The notes below the pieces were generated by a model that made no database searches, was not told the DNA's origin, and saw nothing but the letters and a program-made list of their open reading frames with translations. Shown here piece by piece: positions 48,011-57,973 of a stretch of 64,000 bases of DNA. The translations under genes were made by a program, and so were the position numbers. The stretch comes from Mycolicibacterium hodleri (GTDB taxonomy: Bacteria > Actinomycetota > Actinomycetes > Mycobacteriales > Mycobacteriaceae): the NCBI RefSeq assembly GCF_006439015.1, contig NZ_RCZG01000004.1, forward strand, positions 310,001-374,000, written 5' to 3'. Each line of letters begins with the position of its first letter. Position 1 is the first letter of the stretch.

Positions 48011-48616
48011 ATGGCTCGTTATACCGGACCCGTCACCCGAAAGTCGCGTCGTCTCGGCGTCGACCTCGTCGGTGGAGATCAGTCCTTCGAGAAGCGTCCC
48101 TACCCGCCCGGCCAGCATGGCCGTGCGCGGATCAAGGAGAGCGAATACCGCACGCAGCTGCAGGAGAAGCAGAAGGCTCGCTTCACCTACGGCGTGATGG
48201 AGAAGCAGTTCCGTCGTTACTACGAAGAGGCCAACCGCCATTCGGGTAAGACCGGCGAGAACCTGTTGCAGATCCTGGAGAGCCGGCTCGACAACGTCAT
48301 CTACCGCGCCGGGCTCGCTCGTACGCGTCGGATGGCCCGTCAGCTGGTCAGCCACGGACACTTCACCGTCAACGGCGTGAAGGTCGACATCCCCAGCTAC
48401 CGCGTCTCGCAGTACGACATCATCGACATTCGCGAGAAGTCGCTGAACACACTGCCTTTCGAGCTGTCGCGTCAGACGGCGGGCGACCGCCCGATCCCCG
48501 GCTGGATTCAGGTCGTCGGCGAACGCCAGCGCATCCTCATCCACCAGCTTCCCGAGCGCGCGCAGATCCAGGTGCCGCTCACCGAGCAGCTGATCGTTGA
48601 GTTCTACTCGAAGTAA
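48011..48616 (+). CDS. rpsD: 30S ribosomal protein S4 (zinc-free)
   Basis: 201 residues, MARYTGPVTRKSRRLGVDLV, with the S4 RNA-binding motif ARTRRMARQLVSHGHFTVNG. It has no Cys at all, so it is the C-minus form. S4 starts 16S rRNA assembly. It is followed by an 84-base gap before rpoA. Confidence 0.98.
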   Translation: MARYTGPVTRKSRRLGVDLVGGDQSFEKRPYPPGQHGRARIKESEYRTQLQEKQKARFTYGVMEKQFRRYYEEANRHSGKTGENLLQILESRLDNVIYRAGLARTRRMARQLVSHGHFTVNGVKVDIPSYRVSQYDIIDIREKSLNTLPFELSRQTAGDRPIPGWIQVVGERQRILIHQLPERAQIQVPLTEQLIVEFYSK

Positions 48617-48636
48617 AGACATTCCTGCACCGTCAA

Positions 48637-48660
48637 CCGGCGGGCGCAGCGACTGACCGG
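48637..48660 (+). repeat. Possible shortened dispersed repeat before rpoA
   Basis: CCGGCGGGCGCAGCGACTGA followed by CCGG shares the CCGGCGGGC start and the GCGAC core with copies at 17143 and 21212 but lacks the GGAGCGAA segment. Confidence 0.25.
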
Positions 48661-48691
48661 CATCAAATAGCGGATGTCGAGAAGGAGATAG

Positions 48692-49753
<1,062 letters not shown>

Positions 49754-49828
49754 GCCCACCAGCTTCACGGAGCACCGTCCCGGTCCTACCTTATACGGGG
49801 ACCGGCCCCATATAGGAGAAGTCGCAAA

Positions 49829-50416
49829 ATGCCCAAGCCCACAAAGGGTCCTCGCCTCGGCGGGTCGTCCTCGCACCAGAAGGCGCTTCTGGCCAACCTC
49901 GCCACGGCGCTCTTCGAGCACGGCCGCATCAAGACGACCGAGCCCAAGGCGCGGGCGCTGCGGCCCTACGCGGAGAAGCTCATCACCCACGCCAAGAAGG
50001 GCTCGCTGCACAACCGGCGTGAGGTGATGAAGAAGATCCGCGACAAGGACGTCGTGCACACGCTGTTCGCCGAGATCGGACCGTTCTTCGCCGATCGCGA
50101 GGGTGGCTACACCCGCATCATCAAGGTGGAGGCACGCAAGGGCGACAACGCTCCGATGGCCGTCATCGAGTTGGTGCGGGAGAAGACGGTGACGTCTGAA
50201 GCCGATCGCGCACGCCGCGCAGGCGCGTCCAAGGCTGCCCCGGTGGCGGCTGCCGCCGCGCCGCAGGCAGCGGTCGAGCCGGAGGCCGCGGTCGGTCCTG
50301 ACTCGGACGAGGCCGTCGACGCCGTCGACGAGACCACCGACGCCCCCGAGGCCACCGACGAGGTCGTCGACGCCGACGAGGCTCCAGAGGCCGAGGCGGA
50401 CGAAGCCAAGTCCTAG
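49829..50416 (+). CDS. rplQ: 50S ribosomal protein L17 with long acidic tail
   Basis: 195 residues. Residues 1-120 are L17 ([40 protein letters not shown]). The last 65 or so are low-complexity Ala/Asp/Glu ([20 protein letters not shown]), which standard L17 lacks; an actinobacterial extension, presumably disordered. A strong terminator begins 15 bases after the stop. Confidence 0.97.
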   Translation: MPKPTKGPRLGGSSSHQKALLANLATALFEHGRIKTTEPKARALRPYAEKLITHAKKGSLHNRREVMKKIRDKDVVHTLFAEIGPFFADREGGYTRIIKVEARKGDNAPMAVIELVREKTVTSEADRARRAGASKAAPVAAAAAPQAAVEPEAAVGPDSDEAVDAVDETTDAPEATDEVVDADEAPEAEADEAKS

Positions 50417-50430
50417 TGGACGAATCGTTG

Positions 50431-50470
50431 AACATGCCCGCCATCGCATCTGATGGCGGGCATGTTTCTT
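50431..50470 (+). terminator. Strong terminator after rplQ, in front of truA
   Basis: A perfect 15-bp stem (AACATGCCCGCCATC at 50431-50445 with GATGGCGGGCATGTT at 50452-50466), 6-base loop, then TCTTT. It ends 3 bases before the favoured truA GTG at 50473. Confidence 0.85.
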
Positions 50471-50472
50471 TG

Positions 50473-51342
50473 GTGCGGTTGCGGCTCGACATCGCCTACG
50501 ACGGCACGGGTTTCGCCGGATGGGCGACGCAGTCCGATCAGCGGACGGTGGCAGGCACCATCGAGGATGCGCTGTCCACGGTGTTCCGGATGCCGATCAT
50601 CACCAGGGTCGCCGGTCGCACCGACACCGGCGTGCACGCCACGGGGCAGGTCGCTCACGTCGACGTCCCGGCCGACGCGATTCCGCGGGCGTACCCGCGC
50701 GCCGTTCGCGACGAGCGCAGCGTCGCCGCCGGGGCGGCTCCGGAGTTCCGTCCGCTGGTGCGACGGCTGGCCAGACTCCTGCCCGAGGACGTGCGGGTGC
50801 GCGACGTGATCAGGGCGCCAGCCGGATTCGATGCGCGGTTCTCGGCGTTGCGGCGGCACTATCGGTACCGGCTTTCGACGGCAGCCTTCGGGGTGGAGCC
50901 GCACGAGGCCAGCTTCGTCACACCGTGGCCTCGGCCACTCGACATCGAGGCGATGCAGGCGGGATCGCGTGAACTGCAGGGCCTCAACGACTTTGCGGCC
51001 TTCTGCCGCCCACGGGAAGGGGCGACGACGATTCGGGACCTGCAACGGCTGGAGTGGGAGCGACTTGGCGACTCGATCACCGCACACGTGACTGCGGACG
51101 CGTTCTGCTGGTCGATGGTGCGTTCGCTCGTCGGAGCGCTACTCGCCGTGGGAGAGGGACGTCGCGAACCTCGTTGGTGCGCCGAGCTGTTGACCTCGAG
51201 CAAGCGCTCGAGTGATTTCTCCACGGCACCCGCCCGCGGTCTGACCCTGGTCGGCGTCGACTACCCGCCGGATGACGAACTCGAGGCTCGGATCAAGGTG
51301 ACCCGCGAGATGCGTTCGGTCGACGACGTGGAGCGAAGTTAG
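50473..51342 (+). CDS. truA: tRNA pseudouridine(38-40) synthase
   Basis: 289 residues from GTG at 50473 ([20 protein letters not shown]). In-frame GTG 50416 and ATG 50434 would add residues encoded by the terminator hairpin and are less likely. The catalytic Asp is in [15 protein letters not shown], with [16 protein letters not shown] and [20 protein letters not shown] typical of TruA. It makes pseudouridine in the anticodon arm of tRNAs. Transcription must read through the terminator or start close to it. Confidence 0.93.
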   Translation: MRLRLDIAYDGTGFAGWATQSDQRTVAGTIEDALSTVFRMPIITRVAGRTDTGVHATGQVAHVDVPADAIPRAYPRAVRDERSVAAGAAPEFRPLVRRLARLLPEDVRVRDVIRAPAGFDARFSALRRHYRYRLSTAAFGVEPHEASFVTPWPRPLDIEAMQAGSRELQGLNDFAAFCRPREGATTIRDLQRLEWERLGDSITAHVTADAFCWSMVRSLVGALLAVGEGRREPRWCAELLTSSKRSSDFSTAPARGLTLVGVDYPPDDELEARIKVTREMRSVDDVERS

Positions 51343-52070
51343 ACGCGCGCCGCGGCGAATCCCGCGGCCTCGTTGACCATGCCGGCATCTATGTACGCCT
51401 GCGCCGCATGGTCGGTCCAATTCTTCTCCCACGTATTCGGGTCGGCCGGGTTGCACACCGGATCCACCCCGTGGCACATCTCGATGGTGCGATCCCGGTA
51501 GGTCGGGGTGATCGCTCCGATGGGGCCGGCCCATGCACTGCCGTTGCCAAAGAGGGCGACTGCCGCAATGTGCTGGTCGGCGCCCGGCGGCAGCGGATTG
51601 TCGAAACCGAAGAAGGCGAACGGCACGGCTAGCGCCACATCGGTGACCGCGGCCCCCAGGGAGTACCCACCGAGCACGATCCGAGTATCGGGGCAGCTCG
51701 CCATGGTGCTCTCGACCCTGGCGTTCATGTCGTTGGCGCCGACGTCGATCTGGTTGTCCGCGGGATAGCGCACTGCGTAGAGGTTGACGTTCTTCCCCGT
51801 CTTGGAGCGCAGTGCGCTGACGAAGGAGTTTCCGACCTGGCCGGCACCCGCGGGTTCCAGACGACCACGCGCGAAGATCACCTCGACGGCGGGGCACGCC
51901 GCGGATGCCGTCGGCACGCCTACCGCGGTTACGGCGGGGACCGTCAGCAGGACACCCGCGGTAAGCACGGAGACGGCCATGTACATGCCGAAGGCCAGGG
52001 CGAATCTGCCGGAGGCTGAGGCGAATCTGCCGGAGGCTGAGGCGAACCTGCGAATCTGCTGAGTGGTCAC
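51339..52070 (-). CDS. Secreted cutinase / lipase (copy 1)
   Basis: 243 residues from a GTG. The N-terminal region is lengthened by two 21-bp repeats ([16 protein letters not shown]), then a hydrophobic signal segment and cleavage at about ASA-AC. The cutinase domain has [12 protein letters not shown], nucleophile Ser in [11 protein letters not shown], Asp in GVDPVCNP and His in WTDHAAQAY; one residue differs from the usual GYSQG. Such enzymes hydrolyse cutin-like or lipid esters outside the cell. M. tuberculosis has Cut3/Cut4 at this place (Rv3451-Rv3452). A TAGCAT lies 7 bases before the GTG. Confidence 0.92.
   Translation of the reverse strand: MTTQQIRRFASASGRFASASGRFALAFGMYMAVSVLTAGVLLTVPAVTAVGVPTASAACPAVEVIFARGRLEPAGAGQVGNSFVSALRSKTGKNVNLYAVRYPADNQIDVGANDMNARVESTMASCPDTRIVLGGYSLGAAVTDVALAVPFAFFGFDNPLPPGADQHIAAVALFGNGSAWAGPIGAITPTYRDRTIEMCHGVDPVCNPADPNTWEKNWTDHAAQAYIDAGMVNEAAGFAAARV
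52000..52041 (-). repeat. 21-bp tandem repeat in a cutinase signal region
   Basis: Two identical 21-base units (52000-52020 and 52021-52041) and a partial third encode RFASASG repeats at the start of cutinase copy 1. Confidence 0.8.
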
Positions 52071-52127
52071 GAAGCCGATGCTAGCCGAATGATTCGACGC
52101 GCCCGTCGATACCGTGTGGCGGCCTGG

Positions 52128-52793
52128 TTACAGCAGGCCGGCGACGAAGTTCGCCGCCGTGTTGGTCGGACCGCCCGCGTAGGCCTTGTGCGCGGGCACG
52201 TCCTCCCCGTTGGTTTGGCACACCGGATCGCCGCCGTTGCATAGATCGATGGACCTTCCGCCCCAGACGGGGCTCGAGGTCAGGGGGAGACCGAGCTTGG
52301 CCGACGGGTTGCCGAAGGCGACGAGGCCTGCGACGAAGTCGGGGGTGTTGGGCGGCAGCGGATTGGTGAACCCGATCGCTGGGAAGGGCACCGCGGCGAT
52401 GACGTCGATGACCGCTGCCCCCTGGGAGTAGCCGCCGAGCACCAGTCGGGTGTTGGGGCAGGCGCCCATCATGTACTGGATGTGGGCACTGGCGTCATTG
52501 GCACCGTTGGCCGCGGCGAGGAAGTCATAGGTAGCCGGGTAGTTGACCGCATAGGCGCCGACCGACCGTCCTCCCACCTTGTCGCGCAACTGATCCACGA
52601 ACGCGCCACCGACCAGCCCGAGGCCCGGCGCCTCGTTGGTGCCGCGCGCGAATACCACCTCGATGTCGGGGCAGTCGTCGGCAGAGGCCGTACCAAGGCC
52701 GGCCGTCGGGATGGTCGAAACTACGGGAGCGACGACGGCGAGGCAGGCCGTGAGAACGGCGAGGGTCGCGCGTCTAACAAGATCAAAAGCCAC
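52128..52793 (-). CDS. Secreted cutinase (copy 2)
   Basis: 221 residues from a GTG. Signal peptide to about residue 36 (LVRRATLAVLTACLAVVAPV, cleavage near ASA), then DCPDIEVVFARGTNEAPGLG, nucleophile in LVLGGYSQGAAVIDV, Asp in GGDPVCQTNG and His in VPAHKAYAGG. All three catalytic residues and both disulfide Cys pairs are present. Second of three tandem cutinases. Confidence 0.94.
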   Translation of the reverse strand: MAFDLVRRATLAVLTACLAVVAPVVSTIPTAGLGTASADDCPDIEVVFARGTNEAPGLGLVGGAFVDQLRDKVGGRSVGAYAVNYPATYDFLAAANGANDASAHIQYMMGACPNTRLVLGGYSQGAAVIDVIAAVPFPAIGFTNPLPPNTPDFVAGLVAFGNPSAKLGLPLTSSPVWGGRSIDLCNGGDPVCQTNGEDVPAHKAYAGGPTNTAANFVAGLL

Positions 52794-52817
52794 GCCAAAT
52801 GGTAACGCGTAAACGAG

Positions 52818-53486
52818 CTAGACAAGTCCTGCGACGAAATCTGCTGCCTGTTGCGTCAGGCCGTTGCTGACGTAATCGGTGTGGGCGAACGGGTTGCGGC
52901 CGCCAGAACAGATCGGGTCCCCGTCCTTGCACAGGTCGATGGCCCTGTCCCCGAAGACGGACGACGTGATTGGGTTGCCGAATTTTGCCGCGGGGTTGCC
53001 GAACACCGCCACCGCTGCCACGTTGGGGAGGAGGCTCGCGGGCAACGGGGGCGCGGACCCGATCTCGCCGATCTTGTTGCCGAGTGGCGGGATTCCGGCC
53101 AGCATGTCGATTACCGCGGCGCCTTGCGAATATCCCCCGAGTACCAGCCGAGTCGTCGGGCACTCCTGCGCCATGACCGAAACGCGGTTGGTCGCGTCGG
53201 TGGCGCCGGCCGCGGCTTCGAGGAAGTTGTACGAGGCGGGATAGTCGACCGCGTACGTATCAACGGTCTGACCACCGACGAGCGCGCTGAGCGAGCTGGA
53301 GAATGCCTGCCCGGGTGTCCCGAGGCCGGGCGCATCGTCGGTGCCGCGAGCGAAGATGACTTCGATGTCGGGGCACGGTGCGGCGGAGACCGCTGGGGCC
53401 GCGGGGAACGTCGCCAGCGTTGCGGCGGCGCAGACGACGGCCGAGGTGATCGCGGCCCCGCGGGCCAACGTCATGATCAGGGTCAC
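52818..53486 (-). CDS. Secreted cutinase (copy 3)
   Basis: 222 residues from a GTG at 53486 (ATG 53474 and ATG 53504 are alternatives). Signal sequence to about AVSAA, then PCPDIEVIFARGTDDAPGLG, LVLGGYSQGAAVIDM, DGDPICSGG and NPFAHTDYVS: full triad. It has an extra loop (GIPPLGNKIGEIGSAPPLPA) before the NVAAVAVFGNP strand. It follows the EamA transporter by 10 bases on the same strand and may be cotranscribed. Confidence 0.92.
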   Translation of the reverse strand: MTLIMTLARGAAITSAVVCAAATLATFPAAPAVSAAPCPDIEVIFARGTDDAPGLGTPGQAFSSSLSALVGGQTVDTYAVDYPASYNFLEAAAGATDATNRVSVMAQECPTTRLVLGGYSQGAAVIDMLAGIPPLGNKIGEIGSAPPLPASLLPNVAAVAVFGNPAAKFGNPITSSVFGDRAIDLCKDGDPICSGGRNPFAHTDYVSNGLTQQAADFVAGLV

Positions 53487-53496
53487 GAGGCCATCT

Positions 53497-54546
53497 TCAC
53501 ACATCGGAGTTAGCTGCGACGAACTGTTTGCTCGGACGCCGCAGGATCGACCGGCAGGTCGGGCCAGGATGCCTGGCGACCCGCTCGGTGCGATCCCCCT
53601 GGCGTGCCAGCACCAGGCCGGCCAGAACCACTGCGGCACCGAACGCCTGCGTCGGGGTGAGAGCCTCTCCGAGCAGTGCCCATGCGGCCAGCACGGCGAA
53701 CATCACCTCGGCGAGACCCACCAGCGAGGCGAACCGGGGCCGTAGCCGGGCGATGCCCATGATGCCGAGCGTGTACGCGATCGCGGTGGGGATCAGTGCG
53801 AGCGCGACCACCGGAATCACCCAGGACATCGTCACACCTGCGACGACCGTGTCGTTCGAGGTGAAGGTCAGTGGCATTGCCCCGGACAAGCCGAGCAGGG
53901 CGACGGCGATCGCGCCGACGACGAGTCCCGCGGCCGCGAGTGTGATGGAGTGCAGGCTTCCTTCGTCGCCATCCGCACTGACCTCGTCGGACATCATGAA
54001 GTAACACGCCGCGCAGACGGCCGCGGCCAACCCCCAGGCCACGCCGGTTGGGTTGACGTGGGCACCGGAGAGCCCGCCGCCTTCGAAGATGCCGAGCACC
54101 AGCATGATGCCGGCGACGGCCAGTGCCACGCCCGCCGACGTGAGGTTGCTCGGCCTCCGCCGGGTCGTGGCCCATAACCAGCCGACGACGAGGACGGGAG
54201 AGGTGTACTCGAGGAGAAGCGCAACGCCTACGGACAGGTGCGAGACGGCGTTGTAGTAGCAGAGCTGGGCGCCTGCGATGGGGACCATCCCGTATGCGAC
54301 GACCGTCTTCCAGTGCTGCATCGCCTCGCGTATCCAGCCGGGCTTCATGATGGTGGCGAAGACCGCCATCGCGACGGCGCCGCCGGCCAGCCGTGCCGTG
54401 ACTGCGGCGGTAGGGCTCCAGCCCGCTTCCATGAGTGACTTGCCGAGGGGTCCGGACATGCCGAAGGCGAACGCCGAGCCGATGGCGAACAGCATGCCGA
54501 TTCGGAATGCGTCCGCAGCGGGCCGAGCGGCCGTCGTGGCAGTCAC
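53497..54546 (-). CDS. EamA/DMT-family transporter
   Basis: 349 residues from a GTG with an excellent AGGAGGTG site; a far longer in-frame extension upstream is antisense to real genes and is rejected. Ten hydrophobic segments in two EamA repeats are visible (FRIGMLFAIGSAFAFGMSGP; LCYYNAVSHLSVGVALLLEY; IAYTLGIMGIARLRPRFASL). RhtA-like proteins of this type export amino acids or metabolites. The substrate is unknown. M. tuberculosis has a different membrane gene here (Rv3454). Confidence 0.9.
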   Translation of the reverse strand: MTATTAARPAADAFRIGMLFAIGSAFAFGMSGPLGKSLMEAGWSPTAAVTARLAGGAVAMAVFATIMKPGWIREAMQHWKTVVAYGMVPIAGAQLCYYNAVSHLSVGVALLLEYTSPVLVVGWLWATTRRRPSNLTSAGVALAVAGIMLVLGIFEGGGLSGAHVNPTGVAWGLAAAVCAACYFMMSDEVSADGDEGSLHSITLAAAGLVVGAIAVALLGLSGAMPLTFTSNDTVVAGVTMSWVIPVVALALIPTAIAYTLGIMGIARLRPRFASLVGLAEVMFAVLAAWALLGEALTPTQAFGAAVVLAGLVLARQGDRTERVARHPGPTCRSILRRPSKQFVAANSDV

Positions 54547-54612
54547 CTGGCACCTCCTGGCGTGTAATGAGTAAAATCGATGATGGTCGTGACGGTACCG
54601 GCGGAGGGAGTC

Positions 54613-55182
54613 ATGAGTCAATTGAATTTCAGTCATGACACGGAGCTCACACTTCGTGCCGTGTGTGTCCTGGTCAATACCGATCGTGTGGACGGCGAGC
54701 ACCTCGATGACATGGTGCAGCTCGACGGCTACCTGGACGGCTTCGGGTGGACGGGACGCCGCGACAGGGACGACGCAGAATTGGACGCCGTGCGGCAACT
54801 GCGCACGCGACTCGGCAAGATCTGGTCGAATGCCGACGACGAGGAACGCGTCGTCGGTCAAGTCAATGCGTTGCTGAGCGACACCCGGGCTGCGCCGTGG
54901 CTGACGCGGCACGCGGAGATGCCGGAGTGGCATCTGCACCTCGCGTCGATTCACGACCCACTGTGGCAACGCATGGGTGCGGAGATGGCGATGGCATTCG
55001 CGGACGTCATTCGAGCTGGCGAACTGCGACGGCTGAAGACCTGTGCAGCGCCGGATTGCGACGCAGTTCTCGTCGACCTCTCCCGCAACCGGTCGCGGAT
55101 GTTCTGCGACACGGGTAATTGTGGCAACCGCCAACATGTCGCGGCATACCGCGAGAGGCGATCGGCCGCCGAGGAGTCGTAG
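54613..55182 (+). CDS. CGNR zinc-finger / ABATE-domain protein
   Basis: 189 residues from MSQLNFSHDTELTLRAVCVL with GGAGGGAG upstream; ATG 54580 is an alternative. The N-terminal ABATE-like domain (LVNTDRVDGEHLDDMVQLDG) is followed by a C-terminal CGNR zinc finger: CAAPDCDAVLVDLSRNRSRMFC, then the GNCGNRQH box. Proteins of this type are putative stress-response transcriptional regulators. It is divergent from the EamA transporter (66-base gap with a TAAAAT at 54572-54577), which is its likely target. Confidence 0.88.
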   Translation: MSQLNFSHDTELTLRAVCVLVNTDRVDGEHLDDMVQLDGYLDGFGWTGRRDRDDAELDAVRQLRTRLGKIWSNADDEERVVGQVNALLSDTRAAPWLTRHAEMPEWHLHLASIHDPLWQRMGAEMAMAFADVIRAGELRRLKTCAAPDCDAVLVDLSRNRSRMFCDTGNCGNRQHVAAYRERRSAAEES

Positions 55183-55240
55183 CGAAAGCGGTGCGCGGGC
55201 AGGCGTTCCGGGCCGTTTACGCTGGCTTCCGGGGGGAATC

Positions 55241-56641
55241 ATGGCTCGGCCACCGGCAACACGCCTACAGCTCAGTGGGCAACGCCTTCTCGCGCGTCGA
55301 ATGATGCACGCACTGGTGCGCGGGGACGTCGCCATGCACGACGATCCGCTTCGCGTTCAGTCGCTTTCGCTCGCCGTTGGTGGCGTCCTCGCGACGCTCG
55401 TCGTGGTGGCGGGCGCCGTCGTCGGGTTGGTGCAGCCGCAACGGGTGCCCGACTCCGCACCCATCGTGATCGCGCACGACACGGGAGCGCTCTACGTGCG
55501 GGTCGGTGACACGCTGCACCCCGTCCTCAACCTCGCCTCGGCGCGGCTGATCGCCCGCCAGGCAGCCAATCCGGTCTCTGCGAGCGAGAAATCGATCGCC
55601 AGCGCCAAGCGAGGACCGCTGATGGGCATCCCCGGCGCCCCGGCGACCATCGGCGAACCCCTACGCGACCAGGCGTGGACGGTGTGCGACGGCGAGAACA
55701 CCGTCGTGGGGCTCGGCGACTCGGCGCTCGAAGACCTGGACTCGACCCGCCCCGTGCTGGTGACGCCACGTGGGGAGGGAGTCGCCACCACCTATCTGCT
55801 GTACGACGGACAGCGGGCCGCCGTCGACCGCCGGAACGTCGCCGTGGTTCGAGCGCTGCATCTGGATGGAGTCGATCCCATCCCCGTGTCACGGACACTG
55901 CTCGACGTGGTGCCGGAGGTACCCGCGATCGCCGCCCCGTACATCGACGGCGCTGGCGCGCCAGGTCCGCCCACGCTTGGGGGAGTCACCATCGGGGCCG
56001 TCGTCTCGATACAGCGTGTGGGCACCGACGAACGATATGTCGTCCTGCGCGACGGGCTGCAGTTGGTCGGTGAGGTGGCAGCCGATCTCATCGGCTTCAC
56101 CTATGACGTGCACGCTCGACCGGCTTCGATCGTCGCGCCTGCCGAGATCGTGACGCTGCCGATCTCCGATTCCCTTCCGGTGAATAGCTTTCCGCAACGT
56201 GCCCGCACCCCGGTCGGCGTTGCGGACGGACGTACCGTCTGTGCCCGATGGCGGGCGGGTGTATCGCAAACGCGCACGTCGTCGAACACGGTTATTTCGG
56301 TGGGGGAGTGGCCCTACGGGGATCCTGCGGCCATCACCCCGCTCGTACAGGCCGACGGCCAGGGCCCCAACGTCGACTCGGTGGTCATGCCCGGCGGTGT
56401 CAGCGCCTACGTCCGGTCCGCCCGGATCGTCGGCGACGACGGTACGACGGGGCCGCGGTTCCTGCTCACCGATGCAGGCGTGGTCTTCGGGGTTCATGAC
56501 GACGATGCGGCGAAATTCGTTGGGCTGAAACAATATCCCGAGGCGGCACCATGGCCGATCATCGCGCACCTGCCGCGCGGGCCCGAACTCAGCGTCGATG
56601 GGGCCTCAGTCGTTCGCGACGGACTCCCGGCGCCGTCGTAA
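55241..56641 (+). CDS. eccB4: ESX-4 type VII secretion protein EccB4
   Basis: 466 residues from MARPPATRLQLSGQRLLARR. A short cytosolic part, one membrane helix at about 45-68 (SLAVGGVLATLVVVAGAVVG) and a large periplasmic domain (WTVCDGENTVVGL; GRTVCARWRAG) are typical of EccB. It is part of the core membrane complex of ESX-4. The position facing mycP4 matches Rv3450c. Its 3' end overlaps the mycP4 end by 36 bases (convergent). Confidence 0.95.
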   Translation: MARPPATRLQLSGQRLLARRMMHALVRGDVAMHDDPLRVQSLSLAVGGVLATLVVVAGAVVGLVQPQRVPDSAPIVIAHDTGALYVRVGDTLHPVLNLASARLIARQAANPVSASEKSIASAKRGPLMGIPGAPATIGEPLRDQAWTVCDGENTVVGLGDSALEDLDSTRPVLVTPRGEGVATTYLLYDGQRAAVDRRNVAVVRALHLDGVDPIPVSRTLLDVVPEVPAIAAPYIDGAGAPGPPTLGGVTIGAVVSIQRVGTDERYVVLRDGLQLVGEVAADLIGFTYDVHARPASIVAPAEIVTLPISDSLPVNSFPQRARTPVGVADGRTVCARWRAGVSQTRTSSNTVISVGEWPYGDPAAITPLVQADGQGPNVDSVVMPGGVSAYVRSARIVGDDGTTGPRFLLTDAGVVFGVHDDDAAKFVGLKQYPEAAPWPIIAHLPRGPELSVDGASVVRDGLPAPS

Positions 56642-57973
56642 CCACCCGGCCGACGCCGTCATCGCGATCGTGACTGCAGCGACGCATCCCGCAGCGCCGA
56701 CCAGCGAGACACGACGGGAAGTCGTGTCGACGTCGATTGCTTCAGAGCGTTCCTGCGGGACGGGTGCGGAGGGGGCCGTCCAGGGTCCGACCCCATCGGC
56801 GCTGACGGCCGCCAACACGTCGACGACGCCGTGGCCCACCCAGGGATCCCAGCCGGAAGCGGGATGATGTGCGGTGTCCTCGATTCTGCCCATCACCTCA
56901 CGCGCGGTGAGTCGAGGCGATACCGACCGCACCAGCGCGGCTATGCCCGACACCACCGGTGTCGAATAGCTCGTACCCGAAATAGGCTCGTGTTCAGACG
57001 CTAGTGGCATGGATTCGACCAGCCCATCGCCGCCCGGGCCGAGCGACACGACCGCCTCGCCGGGGGCGGCGACGTCCACCCATGGTCCCGCCAGGGTGAA
57101 TGCCGAAGCCCGTCCTGCACGGTCGACCGAGCCGACCGTCAGCACGTAGTCGTCGTACCAGGCGGGGCTCACCACGACGTTCACCCCGTCCCACCCAGGT
57201 TGACCGGGATGAGCCGGATCAGGCGGTGGATTCTGGCCGGGGCACTGACCCGGGCCGCCGACATTGCCCGCCGCCGCGACGACGACGACGTTCTTCACGT
57301 CGACGGCGTAGGCCAGTGCGGCGCCAAGAGCCCGGTCGTCTAGTCCCTCGTCGGACGGCACGCACGCGACGGAGGAGATGTTGATGACCGTGGCGCCCGC
57401 GTCGGCGGCGGTTCGAACGGCGTCGGCGAGCGTGTCGACGTCTCCCACTCCCGGGCCGGTGGCGCCCTCAGACGGCCGAAACACATTGCTGGACTGCCGG
57501 ATCGATAGGATGCCCGCATCGGGTGCCACACCGACGAACGTCGTCCCCGACGAATCGCTGCGCGTCGCGCCGATGATTCCGGCGACGACAGTACCGTGGC
57601 CGTCGCAGTCCTGCGTACCATCGCCCGTCGACACGTAGTCGCCGCCGGGCAGGAGATGGGGCAGTAGCCGGTGCCTGCCAACTCCCGTGTCGATCACGGC
57701 TATCGTCTGGCCTGCTCCCTTTGTCAGGCGACTCGCCGATTCGAGCTCGGCGAGGTTCTGTTGAGTCGCGGACATCTTGGCCGTTGCGGTGCCACCCGCA
57801 CAGGCTCCGGTCTGCTCCGTCGGCGTGCGCGGACGCGGTGGGCGAGCCGGCGGCAGCAGTGCCTCGTCGACCGCCGGGGGTGTCACGGCAGCGGCGGTTG
57901 GAGCAGTCCAAGTGGCGGCGACGACGCACGCGACCGCAACGGTCCGGGCACCTCGGCCGGGGCGGCCACTCAT
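56606..57973 (-). CDS. mycP4: ESX-4 mycosin (subtilisin-like serine protease) MycP4
   Basis: 455 residues from the ATG overlapping the eccD4 stop by 4 bases; a longer in-frame extension is antisense. Signal peptide about 1-28, then the subtilase domain with Asp95 (IAVIDTGVG), His126 (DGHGTVVAG), oxyanion Asn237 (AAAGNVGG) and Ser335 (GTSYSTPVVSG). C-terminal membrane helix (VAAVTIAMTASAGWL) ends in a basic RRRRES. Mycosins stabilise the ESX membrane complex and cleave some substrates. Confidence 0.95.
   Translation of the reverse strand: MSGRPGRGARTVAVACVVAATWTAPTAAAVTPPAVDEALLPPARPPRPRTPTEQTGACAGGTATAKMSATQQNLAELESASRLTKGAGQTIAVIDTGVGRHRLLPHLLPGGDYVSTGDGTQDCDGHGTVVAGIIGATRSDSSGTTFVGVAPDAGILSIRQSSNVFRPSEGATGPGVGDVDTLADAVRTAADAGATVINISSVACVPSDEGLDDRALGAALAYAVDVKNVVVVAAAGNVGGPGQCPGQNPPPDPAHPGQPGWDGVNVVVSPAWYDDYVLTVGSVDRAGRASAFTLAGPWVDVAAPGEAVVSLGPGGDGLVESMPLASEHEPISGTSYSTPVVSGIAALVRSVSPRLTAREVMGRIEDTAHHPASGWDPWVGHGVVDVLAAVSADGVGPWTAPSAPVPQERSEAIDVDTTSRRVSLVGAAGCVAAVTIAMTASAGWLRRRRESVAND

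Noticed and set aside
54547..55335. Upstream extension of the EamA frame on the minus strand
   Set aside because: Antisense to the CGNR gene and eccB4 start; an excellent ribosome site supports GTG at 54546.
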